Shown piece by piece: positions 24,617 through 33,960 of a DNA stretch of 64,000 nt. Origin of the DNA: Chitinophaga parva (GTDB lineage Bacteria; Bacteroidota; Bacteroidia; Chitinophagales; Chitinophagaceae); NCBI RefSeq assembly GCF_003071345.1, contig NZ_QCYK01000001.1:1178001-1242000 (forward strand), given 5' to 3'. The notes under the pieces are model-generated. The model had not been told where the DNA came from. It worked only from the letters and a program-made list of their open reading frames with translations, and ran no database searches. A program made the translations under genes and the position numbers. Positions within the stretch are counted from its first letter, which is position 1. Every line of letters begins with the position of its first letter.

Positions 24617-26491
24617 TTACCAACCGTAATTTTGAACAAGTTTATGGTTGGTCTCTAATTCCGTTTGAGGAATGGGAAACAGGTAATGCTTTGGCTGGAA
24701 TACGCGGGTCTGGATGGTGACCACTTTGTAGAACACTGCCAGGCCGGCCTCTTTACTGTTAACGTCGTAGCCGGTGGCTTTGAGCTCTTCCGTGGTGGGG
24801 CGGGCGTTCAGGCCATGTACCGGTCCGTTATCCACGGTGGTGCCAATGAGCCAGCGGCGCACATCCCAGAAGCGGTGGGACTCAAAGGCAAATTCTACCC
24901 GGTTCTCATTTTGCACACGTGCCCGGAAGCCGATTAATGAATTGTCGTCTGCAAGCACCGGGAGGTCCGGCATATTCACCCGCTCCCTTACCTTGTTGAT
25001 AGCCGCAAACGCATCTGCGGTAGGGCCCCCGTTATATTCATTAATGGCCTCTGCATAGATCAGGTACATTTCTGAAAGACGGATCACCGGATCATTGCGC
25101 TGGGCATCCGGAGAGGTCCAGTAATTAAGCATATCCACGTCCGGTGCGATCCACTTGCGCGGATTGTACCCGGAAACCGGGTAGGTGCCGGTGGATTTGG
25201 GCCAGCCCTGGGATTGCCCCCCGTTGTTGCCCCACCACGACATCCACACCGGCGTATTGGCCGTATGCCCTATGGCCCACTTGCTTCCCTGGAAGGTTAC
25301 CGTGGCATAAAACCGCGGATCACGGTTTTTATACATGGTGGAAATGTTGTCAAAATGCACCGTTTCGCTGTAACCGTCCGCACCGAAAATATCGCCGGTC
25401 CAAAAATGCGTGGCATCATAACCGGAACCAGGCGCTTTGATGGGATAACCATTGTTCATTTCGTAAGCATCTACAAATTCCTGCAGGATGCTGTATTTGC
25501 CCCAGCCGGAGAACCATCCGCCGTAGGGCAGCAGTTCGTTTTCGATATTCTTGCTGTTAGCCTGCTGTTTGGCAACGATCACCTCATCCCAGTTACGGGT
25601 GTTGAATACCCGGGCATAGCTGTTGATAGGGTCGCCGGGAATGGTGTTGAGTTTATAGAGGTTGAGGCCTATTACTTTTTGCGCCTCATCGGCCGCTCTT
25701 TTCCATTTCCCTTTATCATAAGCCTGTGGGAAAAGGGATGTGCCGTCACTGTTCTTGATATCCTTGTACAGTGTGTTCCCATTGAAAAGCGGGCTGGCCG
25801 CATAAACGAGGGTGCGTGCAGCCACCGCCAGGGCTCCTCCTTGTGTAATACGGCCCAGGTCTCCGTCTGAATAAGACGTGGGCAATGTCTGTGCGGCTGA
25901 TTCGCATTCTCCAACAATAAAATCAACCACGGAGTCCAGCGGGGCACGTGCCATCTGCATTTCACCGGACTCGGACACGTCATAAGAGCGGGTCACCACC
26001 GGGATGGCACCATAGCGGCGGAACATATCAAAATAGAACATCGCGCGCAGCACACGCGCCTCCGCTTTGTAGCGGGGGATCACTTTAGAATAGTAGTCCT
26101 GTTGGTTCTGAGGTACCGGCACTTTATCAATGTTTTCCAGGAACAGGTTACACTGGCGGATATTCTGGTAGCTGGAGGCCCAGATATCGTATGGATTGTT
26201 AGCGGCATTCCACGCGCCATTGTTATAATAGATGGGATAAAAGCCGGCTCCCCAATGGTGAAAACTTTCATCGGTGGCGGCGGTGATCTCGTCTGTCCAG
26301 CCACTGGCAAGGCAGCCAGGCATTTTAGAATACATATTGGCCAGCACACCGTTGGCATTGTTGATGTTGCCCCATACCTGGTCAGAGGTGACGAGTTCAG
26401 AGGGCACTACGTTCAAAAACTTTTTACAGGCGGGCAGTAACAAGCCTGCTCCAAGCGCCAGTGTGATGGTATATAGTTTTATTTTTTTCAT
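24617..26491 (-). CDS. SusD/RagB-type substrate-binding lipoprotein
   Basis: 624 residues, full length for the family. A lipoprotein signal ends at Cys22 (LLLPACKKFL). Typical SusD features include the N-terminal helix RVLRAMFYFDMFRRYGAIPV, a central ligand-binding part rich in Trp/Gly/Asn, RLSEMYLIYAEAINEY, and the C-terminal ENRVEFAFESHRFWDVRRW. It follows susC by 25 bp and is the last intact gene of the unit. The glycan or other ligand cannot be told from the sequence. Confidence 0.95.
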   Translation of the reverse strand: MKKIKLYTITLALGAGLLLPACKKFLNVVPSELVTSDQVWGNINNANGVLANMYSKMPGCLASGWTDEITAATDESFHHWGAGFYPIYYNNGAWNAANNPYDIWASSYQNIRQCNLFLENIDKVPVPQNQQDYYSKVIPRYKAEARVLRAMFYFDMFRRYGAIPVVTRSYDVSESGEMQMARAPLDSVVDFIVGECESAAQTLPTSYSDGDLGRITQGGALAVAARTLVYAASPLFNGNTLYKDIKNSDGTSLFPQAYDKGKWKRAADEAQKVIGLNLYKLNTIPGDPINSYARVFNTRNWDEVIVAKQQANSKNIENELLPYGGWFSGWGKYSILQEFVDAYEMNNGYPIKAPGSGYDATHFWTGDIFGADGYSETVHFDNISTMYKNRDPRFYATVTFQGSKWAIGHTANTPVWMSWWGNNGGQSQGWPKSTGTYPVSGYNPRKWIAPDVDMLNYWTSPDAQRNDPVIRLSEMYLIYAEAINEYNGGPTADAFAAINKVRERVNMPDLPVLADDNSLIGFRARVQNENRVEFAFESHRFWDVRRWLIGTTVDNGPVHGLNARPTTEELKATGYDVNSKEAGLAVFYKVVTIQTRVFQPKHYLFPIPQTELETNHKLVQNYGW

Positions 26492-26516
26492 CGTTGTTGT
26501 TTGGATGGATCACAGT

Positions 26517-29500
26517 TTATAAACCAAGGGTGAGGCCGAAGTTGAATACGCGCATCTGCGGGTAGTTGCCGGAATCGTTGGGTGTTTCGGGGTCAAAGAT
26601 TTTGATCTTATCCCAGGTGTAGAGGTTCAACGCATTGGCAAACACACGCAGGCTGCGGATGCCGTAATGCCCCGAAAGCCTGTTGGGCAGCGTATAGCCC
26701 ACTTCCAGGTTTTTTAAGCGCACATAGTTTGAGTTATACAGCCAGAGGGTGGAGTTCTGGTCATTGTTCTGGTTAGCGGCGTAAGAAAGGCGGGGGTATT
26801 TTGCATCCAGGTGTTCCGGTGTCCAGTAGTTGCCCTTGATGTCAGACAGTACGCCGGCGTCGCCGGAGAAGGGCCACATGCGCGGCCCGGTGAACCAGGT
26901 ATTGCCGCCAAAGCCTCCCTGGAACAGTACACTGACGTCAAACCCTTTGAAATCACCACCCAGGGCCAGGCCCATGATCTGGTTGGGCGTTGCCCGCTTG
27001 CCCAGGTAAGTCTGGTCCATGGAATTAACCACTCCATCTTTGTTAATGTCTTCATACTTGATATCGCCCGGCTGTATCTGCCCAAAGGAAGACTGGTCAG
27101 GGCTTTTGTTGATGTCATCCTGTGAACTGAAAAAGCCCAGTGCCTTATAACCATACTGGTCGTCTATGGCGCGGCCGGTGTGGCGCTGGTAGGTATGACC
27201 CTCGTAAGAAGGTTCATCCATCCGGATGATCTTGTTGATATTGAAGGAATAGTTTCCCTTCACGAAATAGCCGAACCTGGCAAAGTGTTTCCGGTATTCC
27301 AGCGATACTTCAAAGCCCTTGTTCTTTACCTCACCAAGATTAACATAAGGCAGGTTCACAATACCGATCATGCTGGGGATGGTGCCCGGGGTGGCCAGGA
27401 TGTTTTTCCGGTCTTCGTAAAACACGTCGCCGGTGAATGACAGGGCGCTTCCAAAAAATTCAGCGTCCAGGCCCAGGTTGTATTTGTTGGCCTTTTCCCA
27501 GGTTACCGCGGGGTTGCCGGTGCGGTCTTCCACGGTGCCGCCAAAATAAGAACCGTCATGATTGCGGCCAAACTGGTAGCCAGTTCCCGCCAGGCTCCAG
27601 GTACTCTGGTACAGGAAACGTTGTCCGCCAATTTTATCATTGCCCACAGTGCCCGCCGAAGCGCGCAGCTTCAGCAGGTTGATATTACGCACATGCTCTT
27701 TGAAATAAGGCTCCTCGCTGATCACGTAGCTGGCCGAGAAAGCGGGGAACAGGTCGTAGCGGCGGCCGGCGGGGAAATTCTCAGAACCGTTGTAACCAAA
27801 ATTGATCTCGCCAAACAGCTTTGCCGCGTAATTGTACGTGAGGCGGCCTACAACGCCATTGTATTTGTAGGGCAGCCCGTTAATGGCGTCGCCGGAACCA
27901 ATGGCATCAAAGAAGCTTTGTTGCTGGTACAGGGCCATCGCGGTGATCGCGTGTTTACCAAAGGTGCGCTCGTAGTTCAGGTAGGCTTCCACCTGGGTCC
28001 TGCGGTTACTGTTGGCTGCCACATCGTAGCTCAGGTTATTGGAACCGTCTGTGATCTTGGTGTAGGTGCCTTGTGAAAGGTCTGTAGCCTGGTCGTCGGC
28101 AATGGACCATTGGTAGGTGTAGTAAGACTTGGCCCTGGTTACGTTGCGGTAATTATAAGAGTCAAAAGACAGGCGCACACGGGTGCTCAGGCCTTTGGTG
28201 ATCCAGGGCATATCCAGTTTTGCGCCGGTAGTAGCCTGCAGGGTATTTTCAAAATTGCGCTGGTAGCCGCCCTGGGTAAGCCTCCCAAAGGGGTTGTACG
28301 GCTTGGACGACTGGTAAGCCACACTACCATCGGGGTTCTGCATGGGATACAGGTAAGGCGGAATGGACTGCATGTCTGCAAACAATGCGGAGGCAGATAC
28401 GTTGGGATAGTTGTTATCATAAATGATCTCTCCCAGGTTCAGTTCCATGGAAAGATCTTTGGTGATGTTCAGGTCAATATTGGTGCGGAAGTTATACTTG
28501 TTATTCAGCGCCTGGATATCGTAGTCAGACAAGTTAGCATACCGGTATAAGCCGCTCTGGCGCAGATAGGAAATGGAGGTGAAATAACGTACAAAGTTAT
28601 TGCCGCCACTCACATTCAGGTTGCCGGAATACATGGGGGATGTTGGCTTCAGCAGGGTATGCAGCCAGTCTACGTTCGGGTACAGGTACTGGTAGGCCGG
28701 GTGGCTGCGGTCGCGGAACTTGTTCAGGTATTCATCTGTGTACATGGCATAGTTCTGCCCATCATTAATGAGTGCCTGTTTATACAGCGAAAGTGCATCA
28801 TAAGAATCCAGGTATTGGGGCAGCCGTGTGGGCTCCTGGATACCATCCTGCAGGGTGAAATTGATCTGGGGCTTTGAATTGGTGCCCCGTTTAGTGGTTA
28901 CCAGTATCACACCGTTGGCGCCACGCACCCCGTACACGGCGGTGGAGGAGGCGTCTTTGAGGATGGAAATGCTTTCCACTTCGTTGGCATCAATACCGGA
29001 AAAGGAGCGTTCCACGCCATCTACCAGGATGAGCGGGGACTGGCTGCCGGTGAAGGTGGCCATGCCACGTATCCAAAGCGCGGCACCATCGTAGCCCGGT
29101 TCCCCGCTGGTTTGCACTGTGACCAGGCCGGGCAGGCGGCCGGCAAGGGCATTGCTCAAATTGGCTACAGGACTTTGTTTCAGCTCCTTGGTGCCTACCG
29201 TGGCAATAGCCCCCGTTACGGAGATCTTTTTTTGCTTACCGTAGGCAACCACTACCACTTCGTTCATGTCACTGGCCGCGTCTTTAAGGACCACGGTAAC
29301 ATTACTGCCTAAAGGAAGTACCTGCGTCTGGAAGCCAATGAAGCTGACCTGCATGGCAGTGTCCTCTTTGCTGCGGCGCAGGCGGAACTCCCCGCTGTTA
29401 TTGGTGTTGATCGCATGTTTACTACCCAGCAACTGGATAGTAGCCCCTGGGATGGGCAGGTATTTGTCTGTAACAACTTTGCCACTTACGTAGGCAGACG

Positions 29501-29597
29501 TGTCGATGGCAGCTTGCCGGGCATGCTGCGCGTGTGCAAAACAGCACATCAGCAGCAATAGCAATAAGGGAGGCAGTTTAGATAAGCGTTTATTCAT
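26517..29597 (-). CDS. SusC/RagA-type TonB-dependent outer-membrane transporter (no STN domain)
   Basis: 1026 residues: a signal peptide (about 1-23, ending AHAQ), a carboxypeptidase-regulatory-like domain (about 36-110), the TonB-linking stretch NEVVVVAYGKQKK, a plug (about 125-240) with LILVDGVERSFSGI and YGVRGANGVILVTTKRG, and a barrel of about 750 residues ending in Phe-Gly-Leu-Thr-Leu-Gly-Leu. Unlike the first SusC it has no STN domain, so FecR-type signalling is not expected. Regulation may lie in the 565-bp leader upstream or in a regulator now lost. Confidence 0.96.
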   Translation of the reverse strand: MNKRLSKLPPLLLLLLMCCFAHAQHARQAAIDTSAYVSGKVVTDKYLPIPGATIQLLGSKHAINTNNSGEFRLRRSKEDTAMQVSFIGFQTQVLPLGSNVTVVLKDAASDMNEVVVVAYGKQKKISVTGAIATVGTKELKQSPVANLSNALAGRLPGLVTVQTSGEPGYDGAALWIRGMATFTGSQSPLILVDGVERSFSGIDANEVESISILKDASSTAVYGVRGANGVILVTTKRGTNSKPQINFTLQDGIQEPTRLPQYLDSYDALSLYKQALINDGQNYAMYTDEYLNKFRDRSHPAYQYLYPNVDWLHTLLKPTSPMYSGNLNVSGGNNFVRYFTSISYLRQSGLYRYANLSDYDIQALNNKYNFRTNIDLNITKDLSMELNLGEIIYDNNYPNVSASALFADMQSIPPYLYPMQNPDGSVAYQSSKPYNPFGRLTQGGYQRNFENTLQATTGAKLDMPWITKGLSTRVRLSFDSYNYRNVTRAKSYYTYQWSIADDQATDLSQGTYTKITDGSNNLSYDVAANSNRRTQVEAYLNYERTFGKHAITAMALYQQQSFFDAIGSGDAINGLPYKYNGVVGRLTYNYAAKLFGEINFGYNGSENFPAGRRYDLFPAFSASYVISEEPYFKEHVRNINLLKLRASAGTVGNDKIGGQRFLYQSTWSLAGTGYQFGRNHDGSYFGGTVEDRTGNPAVTWEKANKYNLGLDAEFFGSALSFTGDVFYEDRKNILATPGTIPSMIGIVNLPYVNLGEVKNKGFEVSLEYRKHFARFGYFVKGNYSFNINKIIRMDEPSYEGHTYQRHTGRAIDDQYGYKALGFFSSQDDINKSPDQSSFGQIQPGDIKYEDINKDGVVNSMDQTYLGKRATPNQIMGLALGGDFKGFDVSVLFQGGFGGNTWFTGPRMWPFSGDAGVLSDIKGNYWTPEHLDAKYPRLSYAANQNNDQNSTLWLYNSNYVRLKNLEVGYTLPNRLSGHYGIRSLRVFANALNLYTWDKIKIFDPETPNDSGNYPQMRVFNFGLTLGL

Positions 29598-29662
29598 GGT
29601 AGTTATTAAGGAAGGGTGATGATAATCTGTTTGAGGAACGCATACGGCAAAGGGAATCCTGC

Positions 29663-29686
29663 TCCTGCGAAAGCCTTTTCGCAGGA
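29663..29686 (-). repeat. Perfect inverted repeat in the susC leader
   Basis: TCCTGCGAAA and TTTCGCAGGA pair over 10 bp around a 4-base loop. It lies about 66 bases before the susC ATG and would form a stem in the mRNA leader. Confidence 0.75.
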
Positions 29687-29743
29687 AATTTCATAATGTT
29701 GGACCGGCCATCATACAGGTTGCCCCGTGGCCTGCGAGTAAGC

Positions 29744-29774
29744 CTTCAAAAGGGTTTGTGCTACAAACCCTGAA
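29744..29774 (-). repeat. Second inverted repeat upstream of susC
   Basis: AGGGTTTGT and ACAAACCCT pair perfectly around GCT, and the flanking CTTC/GAAG extends the stem past a small bulge. It could be an operator or an RNA stem. Confidence 0.7.
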
Positions 29775-30162
29775 GTATCTGGTTTTTTTAAAGGTTGTTT
29801 TCTACATACACCTGCTACACCTGGCACAAACAACCGGGATGCTGATTTTTTTCATCATTCTTTAGCCGGCGTTTTTTGGTGACGTTAAATTACTTGGAGA
29901 GAACTATTTCCAGTGCACAGATTCTGACTGATCTTTACCATTTTTTAACATGTCCTGATGACATTAAAATGGAATATTAAGGGAAAGGGGGCAGCAGCGG
30001 GTTATACCGGTACAGGTTAAAATCAGATAATTAATAGTTAGCATATGGTGATCCCGACGCCTGCATCATTCGTAATTTACGGGGCAAAATGTGTTGTAAG
30101 GTACCGTGAATGCCTGCATGGTTTTATTGCGCATGACTGAGCGGGCATCATTATTGTCACGG

Positions 30163-30909
30163 TTAAGAAGCATGGGTGGTATCTGAAGCTGGCGCCGTTA
30201 TTCCACGGAACGTTTCACAATTGTGTTTGATGTACAGCAGCAGGTCATAATCGGTACAGGTTTGCAGGAAGTGCTGGGTGGGCCGGTATTCCCGCATGAA
30301 GCGGGCCAGGGAGTCGCCCTGCAGGTGGGTCACGTGTTCCACCATCTCTTCTGTAAAACGGTTGTCAATGTAGCGTTCTTTTTCATAGGCCAGCATCTTC
30401 TGCTGCAACTTATACTCCTTGGTCCATTTTTTACCGATCATAGATGCCAGCGTGGTGAGCCCGATGGATACGGAAGGCGCATCATAGGGGCTTTTGTATT
30501 GCCACAGCACATCTGAAATGCCGGGCCCGCGGTAGTTAAATTGTTTGGCAAATTCATCGCGCAGGGCCAGGGAATCTTTGTGGTAATTGCGCCCCTTCAC
30601 CACAAACTCCCGGAGGCTGGACTGCAGCGGGTACAGGTATACCGGTAAGGTATCTGTAAAGTGGAGCGCCTGCATACGGAGGCGGCGGTGCTGGTAGCCA
30701 ATGGCATACACCGTAATGGAATCCACCACTACACTCAGCACCAGGTGGAACACGCCGCGGCTATCCGTGCGGGAAACGCTGATGCCCTGCGAAACGAGGG
30801 CATCTTTTACCGGTACATTGGTCTGTGCATCCAGCACAATACCGGTAAGCTGCTGGGCCACAGCGGCAGCGGGAAGCAGGAGGATAAGCAGTAGCAGGAA
30901 AGATTTCAT
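30163..30909 (-). CDS. Secreted protein with carboxypeptidase-regulatory-like domain
   Basis: 248 residues with a signal peptide (about 1-18, ending AVAQ) and an N-terminal CarboxypepD_reg-like beta-sandwich (about 20-95: LTGIVLDAQTNVPVKDALV, TDSRGVFHL). The rest is charged and helical (KWTKEYKLQQKMLAYEKERY) with no known domain. Such proteins are common in Bacteroidota, with no defined role. It has a 5' neighbour (chitinase) in the same direction, but a terminator separates them. Confidence 0.8.
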   Translation of the reverse strand: MKSFLLLLILLLPAAAVAQQLTGIVLDAQTNVPVKDALVSQGISVSRTDSRGVFHLVLSVVVDSITVYAIGYQHRRLRMQALHFTDTLPVYLYPLQSSLREFVVKGRNYHKDSLALRDEFAKQFNYRGPGISDVLWQYKSPYDAPSVSIGLTTLASMIGKKWTKEYKLQQKMLAYEKERYIDNRFTEEMVEHVTHLQGDSLARFMREYRPTQHFLQTCTDYDLLLYIKHNCETFRGITAPASDTTHAS

Positions 30910-30960
30910 CGGGAAACAATGTTTCCTGAAATTAGGTCCCCATTTCTAAAACTAAAGTTA

Positions 30961-30993
30961 AAAAAGCAGCGCCGGCTGAGTGGCGCTGCTTTG
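30961..30993. terminator. Bidirectional hairpin, terminator of the chitinase gene
   Basis: AAAGCAGCGCC pairs with GGCGCTGCTTT around an 8-base loop, with six A/T on the side that follows the chitinase on the minus strand. Confidence 0.85.
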
Positions 30994-31033
30994 TGTACAC
31001 TGGCGGCCGCTGTGTGTGGCGGCGCGCAGTACT

Positions 31034-32410
31034 TTATTGATTAATACCGAAATACTCCCAGTCCTGTGCAGTGTCACGGGTGCAGGTCATGCTCTGTGTA
31101 CCATTTTCAGAGGAAATGAATTTGCCGTTGTTACCACGGAATGCTACGCGGCCGGCACTATTCACCACCCAGTCAAATTTTTCCCAATCCTGCACCGTGG
31201 TGCGGTTGCAATTGATCGGGGCCGTGCCGTTCTCGCTGCTCACATACAGGCCGTTGCTACCGCGCAGGGCTATCTTACCGCCGCCGGCATCTACCACGGT
31301 AAAGTTTTCCCAGCTACCCAGGGTACTTACATTACAGATCATGGGCGCGGTGCCATTCTTGCTGCTCACATACAATCCATTGCTGCCTTTGAGCGTAATG
31401 GTCTGGCCGATGGGCGGGTTAGTGGGATGGGTAGTGCCCCCGGTTACCACATCATGGATGGCCGATACCAGGGAGTTAGCGCCGGTGCCTTCATCCCCGC
31501 TCAGTTCCCAGGCCATAATGCCGCCGGCGGTAGACATGGCCAGTGATGTTTTTGATTTAATAGTGGGAATGCCATTGTAACCGTAGGTCTGGAACACGTC
31601 TGCATTGGGACTGGCGCCCATGGCCAGCAATTCGTTGTAGTTCTTGGTGGCATAGTCATACCGGTTGTCACGTGCGTAGAAAGGCACGCCCAGGATGGCT
31701 TTGGAAGCCGGCAGGCCGCGGCCTATCCAGTAGTTGAGGCTTTGCACGGCCAGGTCGTACGTGGAATGCTGAAAATTGTTCTCGTCATAGGCCATGATCT
31801 GCAGGTAGTCTACCGCACTGAATACCGCATTGGTAATAGAGGTGCCTCCGTAGGCGATCACCGCTGCAGAGCAGAGGCGGCCTCCATTGTGCATGGCCGT
31901 GTAAAGCGCTGCCATCATCGTGGCAAAATTATTCGCCTCCGTGCCATCGCTGGGATATTCCCAGTCAATGTCCACTCCATCCAGGTTGTACTGGTTACAG
32001 AAGGTCACCATGTTGTTTACAAACGCGGTGCGCAGCGAAGCACTGGCCACAATGGTATGAAAGGCATCTCCGCCGCCACCGCCACCTACGGAGATCAGCA
32101 CCTTCACGCCATTGGCGTGAGCGGAAGATACAAGGCTGGTCAGCTTGGCTGCATCTTCCACGGCCTGGTACCCGCCACTGGTGGTGGGAATGAGGAAAGC
32201 ATAGTTGATATGCGTAAGCTTGGAAAACTGGATGGCGCTTACAGTGCCAGACCAGGTAGGCAGGTAGCCTATCACCTTGAAATCTGCTGCAGATACGGCT
32301 CTTGCGGCAGTGGCGGTTCTGGGATCAGTAACGAGGTCTTTCTTACAGGAAGCAAAGAAGAGCAGGGTGCAGAGCGCAACAAGCCAGCCTGCGGGTGTCA
32401 TTTTTTTCAT
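31034..32410 (-). CDS. GH18 chitinase-like lipoprotein with C-terminal fascin-like trefoil
   Basis: Predicted to hydrolyse beta-1,4-linked GlcNAc polymers at the cell surface. 458 residues: a lipoprotein signal (Cys22 in FFASCKKD), then a GH18 TIM barrel (about 44-330) with substrate motif KVLISVGG and catalytic motif DGVDIDWE, where Glu151 is the proton donor. The C-terminal part (about 335-458) has three repeats of about 41 residues, each with G.NG...SS.NGT and a closing WE.F, the pattern of a fascin/ricin-type beta-trefoil that probably binds carbohydrate. It has its own terminator. Its closeness to a SusCD pair suggests joint chitin-oligomer use (inference). Confidence 0.93.
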   Translation of the reverse strand: MKKMTPAGWLVALCTLLFFASCKKDLVTDPRTATAARAVSAADFKVIGYLPTWSGTVSAIQFSKLTHINYAFLIPTTSGGYQAVEDAAKLTSLVSSAHANGVKVLISVGGGGGGDAFHTIVASASLRTAFVNNMVTFCNQYNLDGVDIDWEYPSDGTEANNFATMMAALYTAMHNGGRLCSAAVIAYGGTSITNAVFSAVDYLQIMAYDENNFQHSTYDLAVQSLNYWIGRGLPASKAILGVPFYARDNRYDYATKNYNELLAMGASPNADVFQTYGYNGIPTIKSKTSLAMSTAGGIMAWELSGDEGTGANSLVSAIHDVVTGGTTHPTNPPIGQTITLKGSNGLYVSSKNGTAPMICNVSTLGSWENFTVVDAGGGKIALRGSNGLYVSSENGTAPINCNRTTVQDWEKFDWVVNSAGRVAFRGNNGKFISSENGTQSMTCTRDTAQDWEYFGINQ

Positions 32411-32841
32411 GCGGGTAAAAGTTGATGGTTAAGAAATGAAGAACAAATGCGTGGAATATGGAACGGAACTAAAGGGTAATACAAGGGCATCCCCGGCCCG
32501 TAAGCCGGCAGTAGCCACGTGTCAAAATAAAATGGAGGCGCAGCGGTACAGTACCCGCAGGTGGTAGCGCGTTAAAGTTCCAGGGCCTGTGTGTTACAGT
32601 CACAGGAGGCCGGCATTTGGTTACCGGGCAAACAGATACTTGCTAAAAATTACAATTGCGGAAATTGGTTGAATCTTCTTCACTTTCTTCTTTACAGGTG
32701 GTAGTGGGCTGCAAGTGAGAACCAGTCGGGCAACAACGGCGATATGGTAGGGTTGTGCGCAAGATGAATTTAACAACATTTTTCGAAATCCCGGTTACAA
32801 ATTTTCGGCTACTTTTACACCGCATCATTGAAACCCTTTTT
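32411..32841. other. 431-bp divergent intergenic region
   Basis: The region separates the chitinase from the gene at 32842. CCTGTG...CACAGG (near 32585-32610) is a weak inverted repeat. TACTTTTA at 32810-32817 is a -7-like box for the right-hand gene. No convincing coding sequence is seen. Confidence 0.45.
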
Positions 32842-33576
32842 ATGCATCCCTACCGCACTTTCCGCCGTTTTGAGTCTGAATCGGAAGCCGCTACCTTTGT
32901 ACAGTTCCTGATGGCCAACGGTATTCCGGCCACCATGGAAACGGTACCGCCCATCCTGGACCGCACCCTCGTGGGGGAAGCGCCGGGTGCCAGGGTAGAG
33001 GTAAAAGTGCAGGGTTACCAGTTTATGGCTGCGCAGCGCCTGCTGCGGAACAGCGTGCAAATAACACTGGACGATATAGAACCCGATTATTACCTGTTCA
33101 GCTTTTCGGACAAGGAATTGCTGGACATTGTGCACCGCCCGGATGAATGGGGTGAGTATGACCAGGCCCTGGCCGTAGCTTTGCTGCGGGAGCATGGGAT
33201 AGCCATCACGGAAGAACAGGTGGAGGCGGCGGAAGAAGCCCGGATAGCTGAACTGGCCAGGCCGCGCCCATTGACCAATACAACACTGGCAGGCATCTAT
33301 TGCGTGGGCGCAGCCGGTTTTCTCATTTCATTCCTCGGCTTCTACCAGTTGTTGCATGGGCTCACACCCATTGCTCTCTTTGCAGGGCTGATGATGGCTA
33401 CGCCGGCAGCAAGCGGTATTGCGTTCCTGAAAGGGCGCAGAACCCTGCCAGATGGTAGCAGTGCGTATATGTTTGATGAACGCACCCGCCGCCATGGCAG
33501 GATCATGATCATCGCATCCGTTGTAGCAGCAGTGATATTTGTGGGGCTTATAAAACTGGTACTGGTTAACCTTTAA
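32842..33576 (+). CDS. Membrane protein with DUF2007-like N-terminus
   Basis: 244 residues from the ATG at 32842 (the frame is open 87 bases further up). The N-terminal part (about 1-75: RTFRRFESESEAATFVQFL, VQGYQFMAAQRLL) resembles the DUF2007 signal-transducing domain. A helical region follows, with EEQVEAAEEARIAELARP. Two or three hydrophobic segments (about 160-205 and 220-242) place it in the inner membrane. Its last 11 bases overlap the end of the convergent gene 33566-33958. Function unknown. Confidence 0.75.
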   Translation: MHPYRTFRRFESESEAATFVQFLMANGIPATMETVPPILDRTLVGEAPGARVEVKVQGYQFMAAQRLLRNSVQITLDDIEPDYYLFSFSDKELLDIVHRPDEWGEYDQALAVALLREHGIAITEEQVEAAEEARIAELARPRPLTNTTLAGIYCVGAAGFLISFLGFYQLLHGLTPIALFAGLMMATPAASGIAFLKGRRTLPDGSSAYMFDERTRRHGRIMIIASVVAAVIFVGLIKLVLVNL

Positions 33577-33958
33577 TGCTCTTCACCAATGCCTGCACAG
33601 CGCCGGCTATGGCCACAGGGTTCTTGCTGAAAATAGCCGCGCCCAGGGTAGCCGCCGCGGCGCTGATGTCTATCACCTGCTGCACCTTGGCCAACTGCTT
33701 GTAAGTCTCCGTCATTTGCCTGGAAATATCCTTGATCTGGTCCAGTGAGCCATCCACATCGTCCAATACGAAGATGGCCGATTGGGTGAACAGGTCTTCC
33801 GAATAATTCAGCAGCGTCCAGTGCAGGTCACTGAGTTGTTTGTTCTGGGCCTTGGTCAGTTTGCCGTAATTCTGGTAGCGGTAATCGCCCACTGCCTGGG
33901 CCATTCCCAGGAAATCATTGGCCAGTTCTGTGATCTGTTTTGCGGTAAGCGTAGCCAT
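33566..33958 (-). CDS. Unrecognised small helical protein
   Basis: 130 residues, predicted all-helical with no signal peptide. It ends in an Ala/Gly/Ile-rich amphipathic or membrane-active segment (ISAAAATLGAAIFSKNPVAI). It starts 2 bases after the lipoprotein gene 33961-34851, so the two are coupled in one transcript. Its 3' end overlaps the convergent membrane-protein gene by 11 bp. No family recognised. Confidence 0.7.
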   Translation of the reverse strand: MATLTAKQITELANDFLGMAQAVGDYRYQNYGKLTKAQNKQLSDLHWTLLNYSEDLFTQSAIFVLDDVDGSLDQIKDISRQMTETYKQLAKVQQVIDISAAAATLGAAIFSKNPVAIAGAVQALVKSIKG

Positions 33959-33960
33959 GA

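Larger units (their letters stand above)
29598..30162. other. 565-bp upstream region of the second susC
   Basis: No gene is seen. The region contains two strong inverted repeats (listed separately) near the susC start and AT-rich stretches around 29840-30010. I found no good TAnnTTTG box on the minus strand, so the promoter is not placed. Confidence 0.6.

Noticed and set aside
32643..32828. Small minus-strand frame in the chitinase upstream region
   Set aside because: Short, with no signal peptide or family pattern, and it overlaps the likely promoter of the gene at 32842.
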